Source: Sedimenticola sp. (lineage in GTDB: Bacteria > Pseudomonadota > Gammaproteobacteria > Chromatiales > Chromatiaceae). From it: a stretch of DNA of 64,000 nt. Positions within the stretch are counted from its first letter, which is position 1, and every line of letters begins with the position of its first letter. The stretch is taken from NCBI GenBank assembly GCA_026992075.1, contig JALXAM010000010.1, forward strand, positions 16,432 through 80,431. The letters run 5' to 3'. The notes under the pieces are model-generated. The model was not told the origin of the DNA. It was given only the letters and a program-made list of their open reading frames with translations, and searched no databases. The position numbers were made by a program, and so were the translations under genes. Below are positions 26,180-35,279 of the stretch, in pieces.

Positions 26180-26872
26180 ATGATGCAGGAAGCTGACTCA
26201 GCGCAGGAGCCGGGTGCCGGTCGGCCGGGGATAGGCCGCGGCACCGTGATCTGGATCGTGTTGGCCACGATGTTGATCACGGCGGTCCTCACCGCCTGGG
26301 CGCTGTACGCTTTTCTACACGCCGGGAGCTTCGAGCCGGTGAAACTGGATGCCCGGGAGACGAAGCAGCTGGATGCCAAGTTACGGGCGCTGGGTTACCA
26401 GCCGGCGCCGGGTCGCACCAGCCAGGGAGAGAGCGATCAGCAGTGGTTGCGGCCCGAGGAGTACCGGGAGGAGGCAGGCAGGCGGACCCTCTATTTCACC
26501 GAGCGGGAGCTCAACGCGCTCATCGCCAACAACCCGGATCTGGCGCGCAAACTGGCGGTGGATCTTTCGGACGACCGCCTGAGTGTGCGTGCCCTGGTGC
26601 ACGTGGATCCCGATTTTCCCGTACTGGGAGGCAAGACCCTGCGGGTCTCCAGCGGAGTGGAGCTGGCCTTCCGCAACGGGCGTCCGGTGGTGCGCCTGCT
26701 GGGGGTGAGCATCATGGGGGTGCCCATCCCTTCGGCCTGGCTGGGGGGATTGAAGAACGTGGACCTGGTGAGTGAATTTGGCGACGCGGGTGGATTCTGG
26801 GACGCCTTCGCCCGGGGAGTGGAGGATATCCAGGTGGAGGATGGCCGCCTCAAGGTGACCCTGCGGGAATGA
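26180..26872 (+). CDS. Membrane-anchored protein of unknown function downstream of sppA
   Basis: 230 aa from the ATG at 26180. One membrane helix (about 22-47) and a periplasmic domain with FTERELNALIANNPDLARKL, a hydrophobic beta-rich core and the C-terminal VEDIQVEDGRLKVTLRE. I recall homologues in gammaproteobacterial genomes annotated as hypothetical or, wrongly, as arginine N-succinyltransferase; nothing here supports an enzyme. The ELNAL...LSDDRLSV...GVELAFRNG layout suggests a lipid-binding or DUF-type periplasmic fold. An upstream in-frame start at 26120 would overlap sppA and is not preferred. Confidence 0.75.
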   Translation: MMQEADSAQEPGAGRPGIGRGTVIWIVLATMLITAVLTAWALYAFLHAGSFEPVKLDARETKQLDAKLRALGYQPAPGRTSQGESDQQWLRPEEYREEAGRRTLYFTERELNALIANNPDLARKLAVDLSDDRLSVRALVHVDPDFPVLGGKTLRVSSGVELAFRNGRPVVRLLGVSIMGVPIPSAWLGGLKNVDLVSEFGDAGGFWDAFARGVEDIQVEDGRLKVTLRE

Positions 26873-26885
26873 AGAGGTGAGGTGT

Positions 26886-26905
26886 CCGGCCCCGGACGGG
26901 GCCGG
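26886..26905. terminator. Bidirectional hairpin between convergent genes
   Basis: CCGGCCCC-GGAC-GGGGCCGG, an 8-bp perfect stem placed 14 bases past the stop of the plus-strand gene and 8 bases before the stop of the minus-strand gene at 26913. No U-tract on either side, so termination strength is uncertain. Confidence 0.55.
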
Positions 26906-26912
26906 AGTGAGG

Positions 26913-27245
26913 TCACTCGGCAGCCACCACCTTGGCATCCGGCGCATTGCGCGCCACCGAGGCGATGCCGTTGTCCCGGCCCTTTTCGGTCTTGTACATC
27001 TGACTCTTGCCGATCACCTGGCCGTTGGTGGCATTGAGGGTGAAGAAGAACTTGCCGTTGCTGGCCTCCTTCTTCTGGAAGCGGCCGGGTTCCTGGCTGT
27101 TGCGGCGCACTGATTCGATGCCATTGTCCCTGCTCTTGGCCGAGGCGTATCCCTGGCTCTGCAGGATGATCTCGCCGTTCCCAGCTTTCAGCGAAAAATA
27201 GTATTTGCCATCTTTCCCGACCGATGTAACGAATTTTCCTGGCAT
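26913..27245 (-). CDS. YegP family protein (two DUF1508 repeats)
   Basis: 110 aa composed of two DUF1508 repeats. Each has GKYYFSLKAGNGEIILQSQGY or a near variant, then SAKSRDNGIESVRRN or TEKGRDNGIASVARN. YegP-like proteins are small beta-alpha cytoplasmic proteins with no established function, often linked to stress regulons. Complete; a GAGGAATC ribosome site lies before the ATG at 27245. Confidence 0.93.
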   Translation of the reverse strand: MPGKFVTSVGKDGKYYFSLKAGNGEIILQSQGYASAKSRDNGIESVRRNSQEPGRFQKKEASNGKFFFTLNATNGQVIGKSQMYKTEKGRDNGIASVARNAPDAKVVAAE

Positions 27246-27282
27246 GTCGAAGATTCCTCTTGGTGGTTGGTGAAATCGTTAT

Positions 27283-27705
27283 TCAGTCCTCGTCCACCTC
27301 GTCCACGTCCACCTGCCCGGTGAGGCGCCGGCGGATGTGGGACCAGGAGATGCCGATGGCCAGCAGGACGGCCAGCAGGATCAGCGCCACCCAGCTGAGT
27401 GTGGAGGTATTGTCCAGCGAGAGCCAACCGTAATAGACCATGGCCCAGACCAGGGTGCCGAACAGGGCCAACACCAGCAGGGCGCCAAAGAGCCCCAGGG
27501 AGCGGGCGGTGGCGCGCAGGAAGATCACCCAGCCGATGACCAGCAACACCGCGGCCAGGAGGAGCAGGGGGTCGAACTTGTTGCTGCTGTGTTGCAGCCA
27601 GTGCACCCAGGAATAGCCCGAGGGATTGTAGGTGGCGAGGACGAGGAAAAGGGCCGCCCCCAAGCGAAGGAAGAAATTGGGCCAGCCGAACCGGTAGCCT
27701 GCCAT
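27283..27705 (-). CDS. DUF6524-like small polytopic membrane protein
   Basis: 140 aa from the ATG at 27705. Four membrane helices are visible (about 9-27, 43-62, 67-90, 97-118) with the N-terminal GWPNFFLRLGAALFLVLATYNPSGYSW motif that I associate with DUF6524. The C-terminus is acidic (DVDEVDED). The function is unknown. The longer open frame to 27819 lacks membrane or conserved content. It lies 37 bases upstream of yegP on the same strand. Confidence 0.78.
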   Translation of the reverse strand: MAGYRFGWPNFFLRLGAALFLVLATYNPSGYSWVHWLQHSSNKFDPLLLLAAVLLVIGWVIFLRATARSLGLFGALLVLALFGTLVWAMVYYGWLSLDNTSTLSWVALILLAVLLAIGISWSHIRRRLTGQVDVDEVDED

Positions 27706-28055
27706 GGCACATGCCTCTCGTTGACCAGTATTGGTTCGAGTATAGGGGAAGGGCCGTGCCTTGGCCACAGCCCGGCCCGGTCGACCGGAGGCGGGAATCT
27801 TCCTGTTCCCGGACGGCACGACCCGGTGGCACCGTTCACCGGATCCAGCGGTGTGCCGGCATTCCGTTTTTCCCTGCCGTGGAAGATCGCTCTCCGTTCA
27901 GGGCCCTCCATTGGGGAGCCGTGCGACCTTGCAGCGATTCTCCCGACCTTGATTGACAGGGGGCAGCCCTGTAACGTTGATCAGGCAGCGATCAGAGAGC
28001 TCGATCGATATTTTTGAGGATTCGTGCACCATTCGACGCACAAGGAGCAGACGAA
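27706..28055. other. Divergent intergenic region
   Basis: 350 bases between the DUF6524-like gene (minus) and the exported protein at 28056 (plus). Open frames here are extensions or shadows. A TTGACA at 27953 resembles a -35 box, but no convincing -10 is seen at the right spacing. AAGGAG at 28042-28047 is the ribosome site of the following gene. Confidence 0.45.
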
Positions 28056-28610
28056 ATGAACAGAAAACCATTCCTGGCGGCACTGGTCGCCGTCGCCCTT
28101 TCCTTTGCCGGCCTGGCCATGGCCCAGAAGGTCCTGGACGAACAGTACGGGCCGGGCGGCTCCAAGGTGCAGCTGGTTAAGGCCAGGGTGCGCAACGGCG
28201 TGCTCACCCTGGCCGTGCGCCATATCCATCCCTGGGAAGCGACCACGCAGGAAGAAAGGAAAAAAATGAGAGCTTCCAGAGAACTGGAGCTGAAAGCGCG
28301 GAAAATACCGATAAAATTCAAGGTGAGCAGTGTCTTCTACATCGCCGACGGCAAGCGCTATTACGTGCTCAAGGACAAGGAGGGGCGCTGGCTGGCCTCG
28401 CCCGTGGTGGGCGATTACATCGCCGAACCCATGGACCAGGAGGCGTTGGCGGAACGCTCGAAGCAGGGAAAGATACCGCCCTTGCTCCTCGATCAGGAAC
28501 ACCCGGTGAGGGTGTTGTGGTTCAAGTTTCCCGCGCCTCCCGAAGGGGTCCACGAAATCGAGTTTCAGGTACCGGAGGTGACGCCTTTCGACGTGGAGCT
28601 CGGTCAGTGA
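28056..28610 (+). CDS. Exported protein of unknown function, partner of OmpA-family gene
   Basis: 184 aa. Clear Sec signal peptide (MNRKPFLAALVAVALSFAGLAMA). The mature domain is beta-rich, about 160 residues, with no cysteines or recognised catalytic motif; VFYIADGKRYYVLKDKEGRWLASP is the most distinctive stretch. AAGGAG lies 8 bases before the ATG. Its stop overlaps the GTG start of the OmpA-family gene (GTGA at 28607-28610), so the two are coexpressed and may act together in the envelope. Confidence 0.82.
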   Translation: MNRKPFLAALVAVALSFAGLAMAQKVLDEQYGPGGSKVQLVKARVRNGVLTLAVRHIHPWEATTQEERKKMRASRELELKARKIPIKFKVSSVFYIADGKRYYVLKDKEGRWLASPVVGDYIAEPMDQEALAERSKQGKIPPLLLDQEHPVRVLWFKFPAPPEGVHEIEFQVPEVTPFDVELGQ

Positions 28611-29365
28611 AACGAGCCACCTTCACGGTGCTGCTGTTTCCGGCGTCCATCGCGCTGTTGCCGGCTGCGTCGGCGGATGAGTGGACAACGCCCGAAGATT
28701 TCGAGCGAGCGCAGGAAGAAGCGGAACGGGCCGTTCGGCGTACCGGGCCGAACGGCCCCAGGGCCGTCGCCGTGGCATTGCCGGGCGAATCCGCCGAGAT
28801 CCGGTCGGTGAGCGTCGGCATCCCGGGGCTGGAGAGCGAGAACCGGGACGCAGAGGATGCGCTTCTTCCCATGGCCCACGGGGTCGGGATCCTGGGACTG
28901 GAGAGCGAGATCCAGGGTAGGGGCGAGACCATCTGGGGGGAGGCCGTATCGCTGGAGGAAGCCCTGTCCGAGCTGGGGGCGCGCCAGACCGATACCGCCG
29001 TGGTGGTGGACCTCAAGGGCGACGTGCTCTTCGATTTCGACAAGGCGGAGATCAAGCCGGAGGCCGGGGCGACCCTGGCCAGGCTCGCTCTCATCATCCG
29101 CTCGAAAGGAAAAGGAAAGGTGCTCGTCGAAGGCCATACCGATTCCAAGGGGACGGCGGAATACAACCAAAGGTTGTCGGAAAGGCGGGCCAAGGCGGTG
29201 AAGGAATGGCTGGTGAGCCATTTCGGTTTCTCCCCGCAGAGGTTCCTGGTCAGGGGCTGGGGTGAAACGAAACCGGTGGCGCCAAATGTCAACGCGGATG
29301 GCAGTGACAATCCCGAGGGCAGAGCTCTGAACCGGCGGGTCACGGTGACGATCCCGGTCAGGTGA
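28607..29365 (+). CDS. OmpA/Pal-family peptidoglycan-binding protein
   Basis: 252 aa starting at the GTG at 28607. Signal peptide ending ASA or ASADE. A charged linker rich in Glu/Arg is followed by a C-terminal OmpA domain (about 125-252): LFDFDKAEIKPEA, VEGHTDSKGTAEYNQRLSERRA, VRGWGETKPVAPN and NRRVTVTI. No lipobox and no transmembrane barrel are present, so it is a periplasmic cell-wall-binding protein. A repeated segment GIPGLESE / GILGLESE occurs in the linker. Translationally coupled to the preceding exported protein. Confidence 0.9.
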   Translation: MKRATFTVLLFPASIALLPAASADEWTTPEDFERAQEEAERAVRRTGPNGPRAVAVALPGESAEIRSVSVGIPGLESENRDAEDALLPMAHGVGILGLESEIQGRGETIWGEAVSLEEALSELGARQTDTAVVVDLKGDVLFDFDKAEIKPEAGATLARLALIIRSKGKGKVLVEGHTDSKGTAEYNQRLSERRAKAVKEWLVSHFGFSPQRFLVRGWGETKPVAPNVNADGSDNPEGRALNRRVTVTIPVR

Positions 29366-29414
29366 GCCGCCGCTTTCCGGACCGTTCGTCGCCGAACCGC
29401 CTTGCAGGTTGCGG

Positions 29415-29819
29415 TCAGGCCCAGGGAAGCGGGTTCCTGGTCAGCGCCGTGTGGACGATGTAGGCGAAGCTCAGGTAGGCCAACACCAAGGCCGTGAGTC
29501 GCCGGGACAGGCGGGAGCCCCGCAGGGCCACGGCACCGAAGATCACGTATAACACCAATGCCGCCAGCTTGGCGGTGAGCCAGGGAGAAGTGATGGGGTA
29601 TTGGTGCAGGAGATAGGCCAGGCCCAGGCCGCTGAAGAAGAGCAGGGTGTCCACGAAGTGAGGCAGGGTGCGGATCCAGCGCTCACGCAACAGGGTCGAG
29701 CCAGCGAGCATCAGCCCGGCGCGCAGGGTGAAGCCGGTGATGGAGATCACCACGCAGCTCAAGTGGACCAGTTTCAGCAGCTGGTAGTCAATCACCGGCG
29801 GGACGGGCGCCGATGCCAT
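29415..29819 (-). CDS. SirB2 family membrane protein
   Basis: 134 aa with four membrane helices and the [18 protein letters not shown]-terminal signature of SirB2. The ATG at 29819 lies 32 bases inside nadA and has CAGGGAGC directly upstream, supporting translational coupling. SirB2 proteins were named for an effect on invasion regulation, but their molecular role is unknown. Confidence 0.85.
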   Translation of the reverse strand: MASAPVPPVIDYQLLKLVHLSCVVISITGFTLRAGLMLAGSTLLRERWIRTLPHFVDTLLFFSGLGLAYLLHQYPITSPWLTAKLAALVLYVIFGAVALRGSRLSRRLTALVLAYLSFAYIVHTALTRNPLPWA

Positions 29820-30861
29820 GCTCCCTGGCGAAATCGAGCATGCGCTGGATGGGGCGCACTGCGCGCTGGCGGATCTCCTCGTCGATGAGGATTTCGTTGT
29901 TGCCCTCCACCAGCACCCGTTCCAGGTTCTGCAGTGCGTTCATCGCCATCCAGGGGCAGTGACCACAGGAGACGCAGGTGGCGCCCTCGCCGGCGGTGGG
30001 GGCGATGAGCAGTTTCTTGTCTCCCGCCATCTGCTGCATCTTCCAGAAGATGCCCTCGTCGGTGGCGACGATGAACTCCTTGTTGGGCAGATCGTGCACC
30101 GCCTTGATCAGCGCCGTGGTGGATCCCACCACGTCGGCCTGTTCGATCACCGCCTCGGGGGACTCGGGGTGGACCAGCACGGCGGCGTCGGGGTGGAGCC
30201 GGCGCAGCCGCTCCAGGGCGAAGGACTTGAACTCCTCGTGTACCACGCAGGAACCTTGCCAGAGCAGCATGTCGGCACCGGTCTGGCGCTGGATGTAGTG
30301 ACCCAGGTGGCGGTCGGGTGCCCAGAGCACCTTCTCACCCGAGGCGGCCAGGTGTTTCACGATGGGCAGGGCGATGCTGGAGGTGACCATCCAGTCCGCG
30401 CGCGCTTTCACCTTGGCGCTGGTGTTGGCATAGACCACCACGGTACGGTCGGGGTGGGCGTTGCAGAACTCGGCGAACTCGTCCGCCGGGCAGCCCTCGT
30501 CCAGCGAGCAGGTGGCGTGCAGGTCGGGCATCAGCACCCGCTTCTCGGGGTTGAGGATCTTGGAGGTCTCGCCCATGAAACGCACCCCGCAGACCACCAG
30601 GGTGTCGGCGTGGGTGGTGGTGCCGTAGCGGGCCATCTCCAGCGAATCGGCCACGCAGCCGCCGGTCTCCTCCGCCAGGGCCTGCAGCTCGCCATCCACG
30701 TAGTAGTGGGCCACCAGCACGGCGTTGCGTTCTTTCAGGAGCTTCTTGATCCGCTCCTTGAGTTCTCGCTTCTCCTCATCCGAAAGGCTGGGCCACTCGG
30801 GATGCGGCGGCACTTCGATCATTCTGCGGGCGGTTTCTTCTACGGCGATCATTTGCAGCAT
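29788..30861 (-). CDS. nadA: NadA, quinolinate synthase
   Basis: 357-aa cytoplasmic 4Fe-4S enzyme that condenses iminoaspartate with DHAP in NAD synthesis. [23 protein letters not shown], the cluster-ligand regions [17 protein letters not shown] and [10 protein letters not shown], and the HPES motif are conserved. The ATG at 30861 has AGAGG upstream. An in-frame start at 30882 is less likely. It follows the ROK kinase gene by 41 bases and overlaps sirB2. Confidence 0.96.
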   Translation of the reverse strand: MLQMIAVEETARRMIEVPPHPEWPSLSDEEKRELKERIKKLLKERNAVLVAHYYVDGELQALAEETGGCVADSLEMARYGTTTHADTLVVCGVRFMGETSKILNPEKRVLMPDLHATCSLDEGCPADEFAEFCNAHPDRTVVVYANTSAKVKARADWMVTSSIALPIVKHLAASGEKVLWAPDRHLGHYIQRQTGADMLLWQGSCVVHEEFKSFALERLRRLHPDAAVLVHPESPEAVIEQADVVGSTTALIKAVHDLPNKEFIVATDEGIFWKMQQMAGDKKLLIAPTAGEGATCVSCGHCPWMAMNALQNLERVLVEGNNEILIDEEIRQRAVRPIQRMLDFAREHGIGARPAGD

Positions 30862-30902
30862 TAGACCTCTTGATCGGGGCAATAGTTTACCACTTTACTG
30901 GG

Positions 30903-31835
30903 TTATACCGCAGAAAGGGTTTGGTCCCCTGTCTCTTTCCACAGCCAGGCGGCACCGCGTACACCGCTGCTGTCTCCATGCAGCGGAGGGAGCAGGCGGG
31001 TGGTGATCACATCGGAGAAGACGAACTCCCGCCACAGTCGGGGCACGGTTTCATAGAGCTGCTCGATGCCGGAGAGGCCGCCGCCGAGCACGATCACCTC
31101 GGGGTCCAGAACGTTGACGATGCTCGCCAGCCCGCGCGCCAGCCGGTGCGCATAGCGCTGCAGGGTGACTTCCGCTTCGGTGTCTCCTTCGTTTGCCCGC
31201 CGTGCGATCTCCCGGGCGGTGAGGGTGTCACCGGTGCGCCCCAGGTGGTCCCGCGCCATGCCGGGCCCGGAGAGGAAGGTCTCGATGCAGCCGCGCCTGC
31301 CACAATAACATGGAGGGCCGGGTAGCTCCTCTGGCTCTGGCCAGGGCAGCGGGTTGTGCCCCCACTCGCCGGTGATGGCATTGGTGCCGGGCAACAGGCG
31401 TCCTCCCACGGCGATGCCACCGCCGGTGCCGGTGCCCAGGATGACCCCGAAGACCACAGCCGCGCCGGCACCGGCGCCATCCACTGCCTCGGAGAGGGTG
31501 AAGCAGTCGGCATCGTTGGCCATGCGCAGGGGGCGTTGCAGGCGCGCTTCCAGGTCCTGCTGCAGCGGCCGGCCGTTGAGGCAGGTGGAGTTGGCATTGC
31601 GCATGCGTCCCGTGGCCGGGGAGGGCGAACCCGGGGCGCCCAGCCCCAGGGGCAGCTCCCGGCCGGCTTCCTCTTCCAGTTTCCGATGGAGGTCGACGAT
31701 GCGCTTCAGTGTGCCCTCGTAGTCGCCGGCCGGGGTCGCCACCCGCCGGCGCAGGACGACCTCGCCGGAGGGTTTCATGAGCACTCCTTCGATCTTGGTG
31801 CCGCCGAGATCGATGCCGGCCAGCAGCCTGCTCAT
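30903..31835 (-). CDS. ROK-family sugar kinase (fructokinase-like)
   Basis: 310 aa. The ATP site GIDLGGTKIEGVL is at the N-terminus. GTGTGGGI, the catalytic NDADCF aspartate, GEWGHNPLP and the zinc site CYCGRRGCIETFLSG (His/Cys pattern) are those of the Mak/NagC ROK group. Fructose or another hexose is the likely substrate. The ATG at 31835 overlaps the stop of the GTPase gene, giving a four-gene minus-strand operon with nadA and sirB2. The frame continues far upstream, antisense to nothing, inside the GTPase gene. Confidence 0.9.
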   Translation of the reverse strand: MSRLLAGIDLGGTKIEGVLMKPSGEVVLRRRVATPAGDYEGTLKRIVDLHRKLEEEAGRELPLGLGAPGSPSPATGRMRNANSTCLNGRPLQQDLEARLQRPLRMANDADCFTLSEAVDGAGAGAAVVFGVILGTGTGGGIAVGGRLLPGTNAITGEWGHNPLPWPEPEELPGPPCYCGRRGCIETFLSGPGMARDHLGRTGDTLTAREIARRANEGDTEAEVTLQRYAHRLARGLASIVNVLDPEVIVLGGGLSGIEQLYETVPRLWREFVFSDVITTRLLPPLHGDSSGVRGAAWLWKETGDQTLSAV

Positions 31836-33289
31836 TGCGTATCGGAAGCTCCAGGCGCCGATTCGCCGCCGGGTTGCTCCGGCCTGCTGCCCGAAGGGTT
31901 GGCGAAACGGTCGTTGAGCTTCTGGATGTACTCGTCGGCTTGGGCGATCACCCTTGCCAGCGCCGCGCGGGCACGCTGGTTCCACCCGGCCGGCTGGCCC
32001 GACAGGATGCTGCGCCAAGGTCGGGTGGAATGACGGAAGGCCTCCACCAGGTCGAGCCGCCGGTCCAGCCGCTGTTGCTGCTTGCGCAGCCAGCGTTTCA
32101 GACTGCGGGCCGCAAGATTGCGCATGGTGAAATGGATGGCCAGGGCCACGCCAAGCGCCAGCAGAATGCCGGCGACGGTTTGGCCGGAAGAGGCGGTGAG
32201 CCATTGCCAGAGCCCCTGGCCGCCCCAGGCCACCATGATCACCGCCAGCGGCACCAGCACCAGCAGATCGCCCCAGAGGGTGCGTTTCCTCCATTTTTCC
32301 AGTGCCTCGCCCAGGATGGGCACCGCTTTGCCTTGGATCTCCCGCGTGGTCTTTTCCAGGGATCCGATGATGCGGTAGGCACGGCTCACTTCCACCTCTG
32401 CCATCTGCTCGTAGATCTCGCCCAGATCCCGGTCCCGTTTCTCCTCGTAACGCTCCCGCAGCCGCTCGTTCTCGATGGGAACCGAGGCGCTGGGACTGTA
32501 GATAGTGTAGAAGCGGCCAGCGGTAAGACCGTGTTCTCCCAATGCCCGTTGCCAGGCGGCGATCACCTCTTCCGGGTTGTCCTCGTTGGCGGAGGTGTCC
32601 AGCTGGTTGAGAATGTAGAGGAACTTGTCGGAATCGGGGCGGTGCATGGTGTCCGCCACCAGGTGCTTGAGCGTGTCACGCATGGCGCCGGGTTCCGGGT
32701 GGCGGGCATCGAAGAAGACCAGCACCAGGTCCGACAGATCGATCATGTGATCGGTGATGCGCAGGGTGGAGGTGCGCTGAGCGTCGGCGTCGAATCCCGG
32801 GGAATCGATGAGAATCTTGCCCTTCAGCCGCTCGCTGTTGCAGGTCTTTAGCTGCAGGTAACTGTCGATGCGGTCACCCTCACCCTCGGCCACCGCCTCG
32901 ATCTCCTGACTGAATTTGTAGAAGGGAAAACGTGGGTCGGCGTCCAGCGCCACGCCGGGGAGGGTATGGGGCTCGGGATCCTCGCTGTAACAGATGACGG
33001 TGAACTTGTCGTCCACCGCCTGGCTGCCGCTGCGTTGCAGCTTCATTCCCAGGTAATCGTTGATGAAGGTGGATTTTCCGGCGGAGAAGGTGCCCAGTAT
33101 TGAAATCAGCGGCCACCAGGGAATGCGGGTGGCAAAAGATTCGTCCTGGGCCAGGAGCCCCATGCGACGGGCCACCTTGTCCAGATCGCGAAAGCTTTGC
33201 ACCGCCTTGAGCAACAAGGGGTTTTCCCGGGCCAAGTGCTGTTCCAGCTGCTTAAGGCGCTGGTCGATGTGAAGGGCGCTGTCGGACAT
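31832..33289 (-). CDS. Dynamin-like GTPase with C-terminal membrane segments
   Basis: 485 aa. G1 loop GTFSAGKST at residues 66-74, G3 DSPGF and G4 NQLD are present, and the GSQAVDDKFTVI switch region resembles EHD/dynamin-type GTPases. Two membrane helices (about 335-385) are followed by a basic coiled region and a low-complexity tail. AAGGAGTGAG precedes the ATG at 33289. Bacterial dynamins remodel or guard membranes and often occur in pairs; this one stands alone. Confidence 0.88.
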   Translation of the reverse strand: MSDSALHIDQRLKQLEQHLARENPLLLKAVQSFRDLDKVARRMGLLAQDESFATRIPWWPLISILGTFSAGKSTFINDYLGMKLQRSGSQAVDDKFTVICYSEDPEPHTLPGVALDADPRFPFYKFSQEIEAVAEGEGDRIDSYLQLKTCNSERLKGKILIDSPGFDADAQRTSTLRITDHMIDLSDLVLVFFDARHPEPGAMRDTLKHLVADTMHRPDSDKFLYILNQLDTSANEDNPEEVIAAWQRALGEHGLTAGRFYTIYSPSASVPIENERLRERYEEKRDRDLGEIYEQMAEVEVSRAYRIIGSLEKTTREIQGKAVPILGEALEKWRKRTLWGDLLVLVPLAVIMVAWGGQGLWQWLTASSGQTVAGILLALGVALAIHFTMRNLAARSLKRWLRKQQQRLDRRLDLVEAFRHSTRPWRSILSGQPAGWNQRARAALARVIAQADEYIQKLNDRFANPSGSRPEQPGGESAPGASDTQ

Positions 33290-33559
33290 TCTCACTCCTT
33301 TGCAGGGTTGTTGTGGAGGGATCGGAAGAGGCTCAATACTACCGCCAGCTTCGGTGTTCAGCCTAGCCTCTGCTCCGAAACAGAGAGAAATCCCGGCGTT
33401 CAGGGAGGGATCCCCGCGGTCCCGGTTATGGAAAAAGAGGGCGGAATGTCGGATAATCTCTTGCCATTCGTGAACCGTCCTGGGCGAGGCAGAAGCCATG
33501 GGGCGGTCACTAGCTCCATAGCTTTAAAGATAAGGAAGATTACCGAGGAGGGTTTTGTC

Positions 33560-33955
33560 ATGGCTGAGCTGTTTTCTGCAGAATGGATGGCCTCGTTCGC
33601 CGAGCAATGGAACCAGGAGCCTGAACTCACCGGCCCGCTGGGCGAAATCGGCTTCAACAGCACCATCGGCTACGGTTTCCCGGACGAGGAGCAGCCGCGT
33701 GGTGTGCTGGTGGTGGAAAACGGCAAGGCGGTTTCGGCCGGTGCCTACGAGGGACAGGAACTCAATTGGGATATTCGCGCTTCGGAAGAGCAATGGCAGA
33801 AGTGGATGGCCAAGCCTCCGGGAATGATGGGACTGGGTACCGCCTTTGCCTCCGGCAAGATGAAGTTCAAGGTAGGCGACTACGCGGCCATGCTCAAGGA
33901 ACCAAAGATGGCCAAGCCCTTCATCAAGAGCTTTTCGGTGATGGCGAAGGCCTGA
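33560..33955 (+). CDS. SCP2 sterol-carrier-like protein
   Basis: 131 aa. The ATG at 33560 follows GAGGAGGG. Single SCP2-like domain: LGEIGFNSTIGYGF, then ENGKAVSAGAYEGQELNWDIRAS and GKMKFKVGDYAAMLK. These domains bind lipids or other hydrophobic molecules. It lies alone between a divergent GTPase operon and an RND efflux operon, with a hairpin after its stop, so cotranscription with the RND genes is uncertain. Confidence 0.85.
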   Translation: MAELFSAEWMASFAEQWNQEPELTGPLGEIGFNSTIGYGFPDEEQPRGVLVVENGKAVSAGAYEGQELNWDIRASEEQWQKWMAKPPGMMGLGTAFASGKMKFKVGDYAAMLKEPKMAKPFIKSFSVMAKA

Positions 33956-33965
33956 AACCGAAAAT

Positions 33966-33990
33966 GGGCGCGTGATCCGGATGCGCCCTT
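33966..33990 (+). terminator. Candidate terminator after SCP2 gene
   Basis: GGGCGC, an 11-base loop, GCGCCC, then TTAT. Short 6-bp GC stem and weak U-tract, 10 bases past the stop. Confidence 0.5.
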
Positions 33991-34054
33991 ATCCGGTTTC
34001 GACCGGGTGTCCACGGGAACCCCGCGATAGGGGGTTTTCCACAACTGCACCACC

Positions 34055-35218
34055 ATGGCGGCTGACTTCATGACGAGCACGAGGAAATTGCGTACCTGGC
34101 TGACCGTATTCCTGCTCCTGCTGGCGGGCGGCGTTTGGGCGCAGCAGGCTGGAAAATCGGAAATCTTCATCGTCCAGGCCTCCAACCGGCAGCCCACGGT
34201 GGCAGTGAGTGGGACGGTGGTGCCCTATAAGCAGGTGACCCTGGCGGCCCAGCTGCCGGGGAGGGTGAAGTATATCGCCGGTATCGAGGGGGACTTCTTC
34301 AAGGAAGGCACCCTGTTGGTGGCCATCGACGACTCGGAGCTGGTGGCCAAGCGTCAGGCTCTCTATGCCCAACTGGCCACCGCCGAGGCGGAGCTGCGCA
34401 ACGCCAGCGTGCAGTACTCCCGGGAGCTCTGGTCACCGCAGTCCAAGGCGGCCCCGGGGGGCATGGCCATTCCCAACCTGTTCGACCAGATGTTCACCCG
34501 CAAGGCGGAGGATTTTCTCGGCGAACGGGATCAGGACGCCGAGCGCAGCGCGGACCTCTTCGCCGCCAGCACCCGTATCGAGAAGGCGCGTAGCGCCATC
34601 ATGCGCATCCGTTCCGAGATCCAGGCGCTGGACGCCAAGATCCGCGATGCCAAGAGCGTGGCGCCCTTCGATGGCGTGATCATCAAGAAATTCGTAGAGG
34701 TGGGTGATACCGTCCAGCCCGGCCAGCCGCTGCTCAATTTTGCCGACGTCACTTGGCTGCAGGTGGAGGTGGACGTGCCGGCCCGTCTGGTCACCGGCTT
34801 GCAGGAAATGATGGTGCTGAAGAAGGCGGCCATCTTCGACGATTATCCGGAGCCGGTGGATGTGCGGGTGGCGCAGATCTATCCCATGGCAGACGCTAAG
34901 CGCCACACCATCAAGGTGAAGTTCGACATTCCCCAGGGAATCTCGCAGCCCGGCATGTACGCCAAGATCCTCATCCCGGACACCAGCCAGGCAGCCGCCA
35001 GCGGTAGCCTGCCGGTGGTGCCAGAAACTGCTATCCGTTACCGGGGAAGTCTCCCGGTGGTCTATGTCCAGAACGAGGAGGGCAAGCCGGAGCTCCGCCT
35101 GATCCGCGAGGGCAGGCGGCTGGGCAATGGCATGGTCACCGTACTCTCCGGGTTGGCGCCGGGGGATCGGGTTTACGCCAATCCACCGCCGGACCTGATG
35201 AACAGAAGCGGTTCCTGA
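34055..35218 (+). CDS. RND efflux periplasmic adaptor (HlyD/MFP family)
   Basis: 387 aa. The N-terminal signal peptide ends GGVWA-Q. Lipoyl-type halves are VVPYKQVTLAAQLPGRVKYI and DGVIIKKFVEVGDTVQPGQ, separated by a coiled-coil hairpin (about 90-205) with an unusual Pro/Gly/Met insert near 130. Beta-barrel and membrane-proximal domains follow. It bridges the inner-membrane pump encoded next with an outer-membrane channel, for which no gene is present here. Two hairpins separate it from the pump gene. Confidence 0.92.
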   Translation: MAADFMTSTRKLRTWLTVFLLLLAGGVWAQQAGKSEIFIVQASNRQPTVAVSGTVVPYKQVTLAAQLPGRVKYIAGIEGDFFKEGTLLVAIDDSELVAKRQALYAQLATAEAELRNASVQYSRELWSPQSKAAPGGMAIPNLFDQMFTRKAEDFLGERDQDAERSADLFAASTRIEKARSAIMRIRSEIQALDAKIRDAKSVAPFDGVIIKKFVEVGDTVQPGQPLLNFADVTWLQVEVDVPARLVTGLQEMMVLKKAAIFDDYPEPVDVRVAQIYPMADAKRHTIKVKFDIPQGISQPGMYAKILIPDTSQAAASGSLPVVPETAIRYRGSLPVVYVQNEEGKPELRLIREGRRLGNGMVTVLSGLAPGDRVYANPPPDLMNRSGS

Positions 35219-35246
35219 CTTTTGCGGAGCTGCTGTTGCACGGAAT

Positions 35247-35270
35247 ACAGGACCGCTCGCGGTCCTGTTT
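35247..35270 (+). promoter_or_regulatory. First hairpin between RND adaptor and pump genes
   Basis: ACAGGACCGC-TC-GCGGTCCTGT with TT after it. A 9-10 bp perfect inverted repeat 29 bases past the adaptor stop. It may terminate some transcripts or stabilise the adaptor mRNA. Confidence 0.6.
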
Positions 35271-35279
35271 CCTTCGGGC

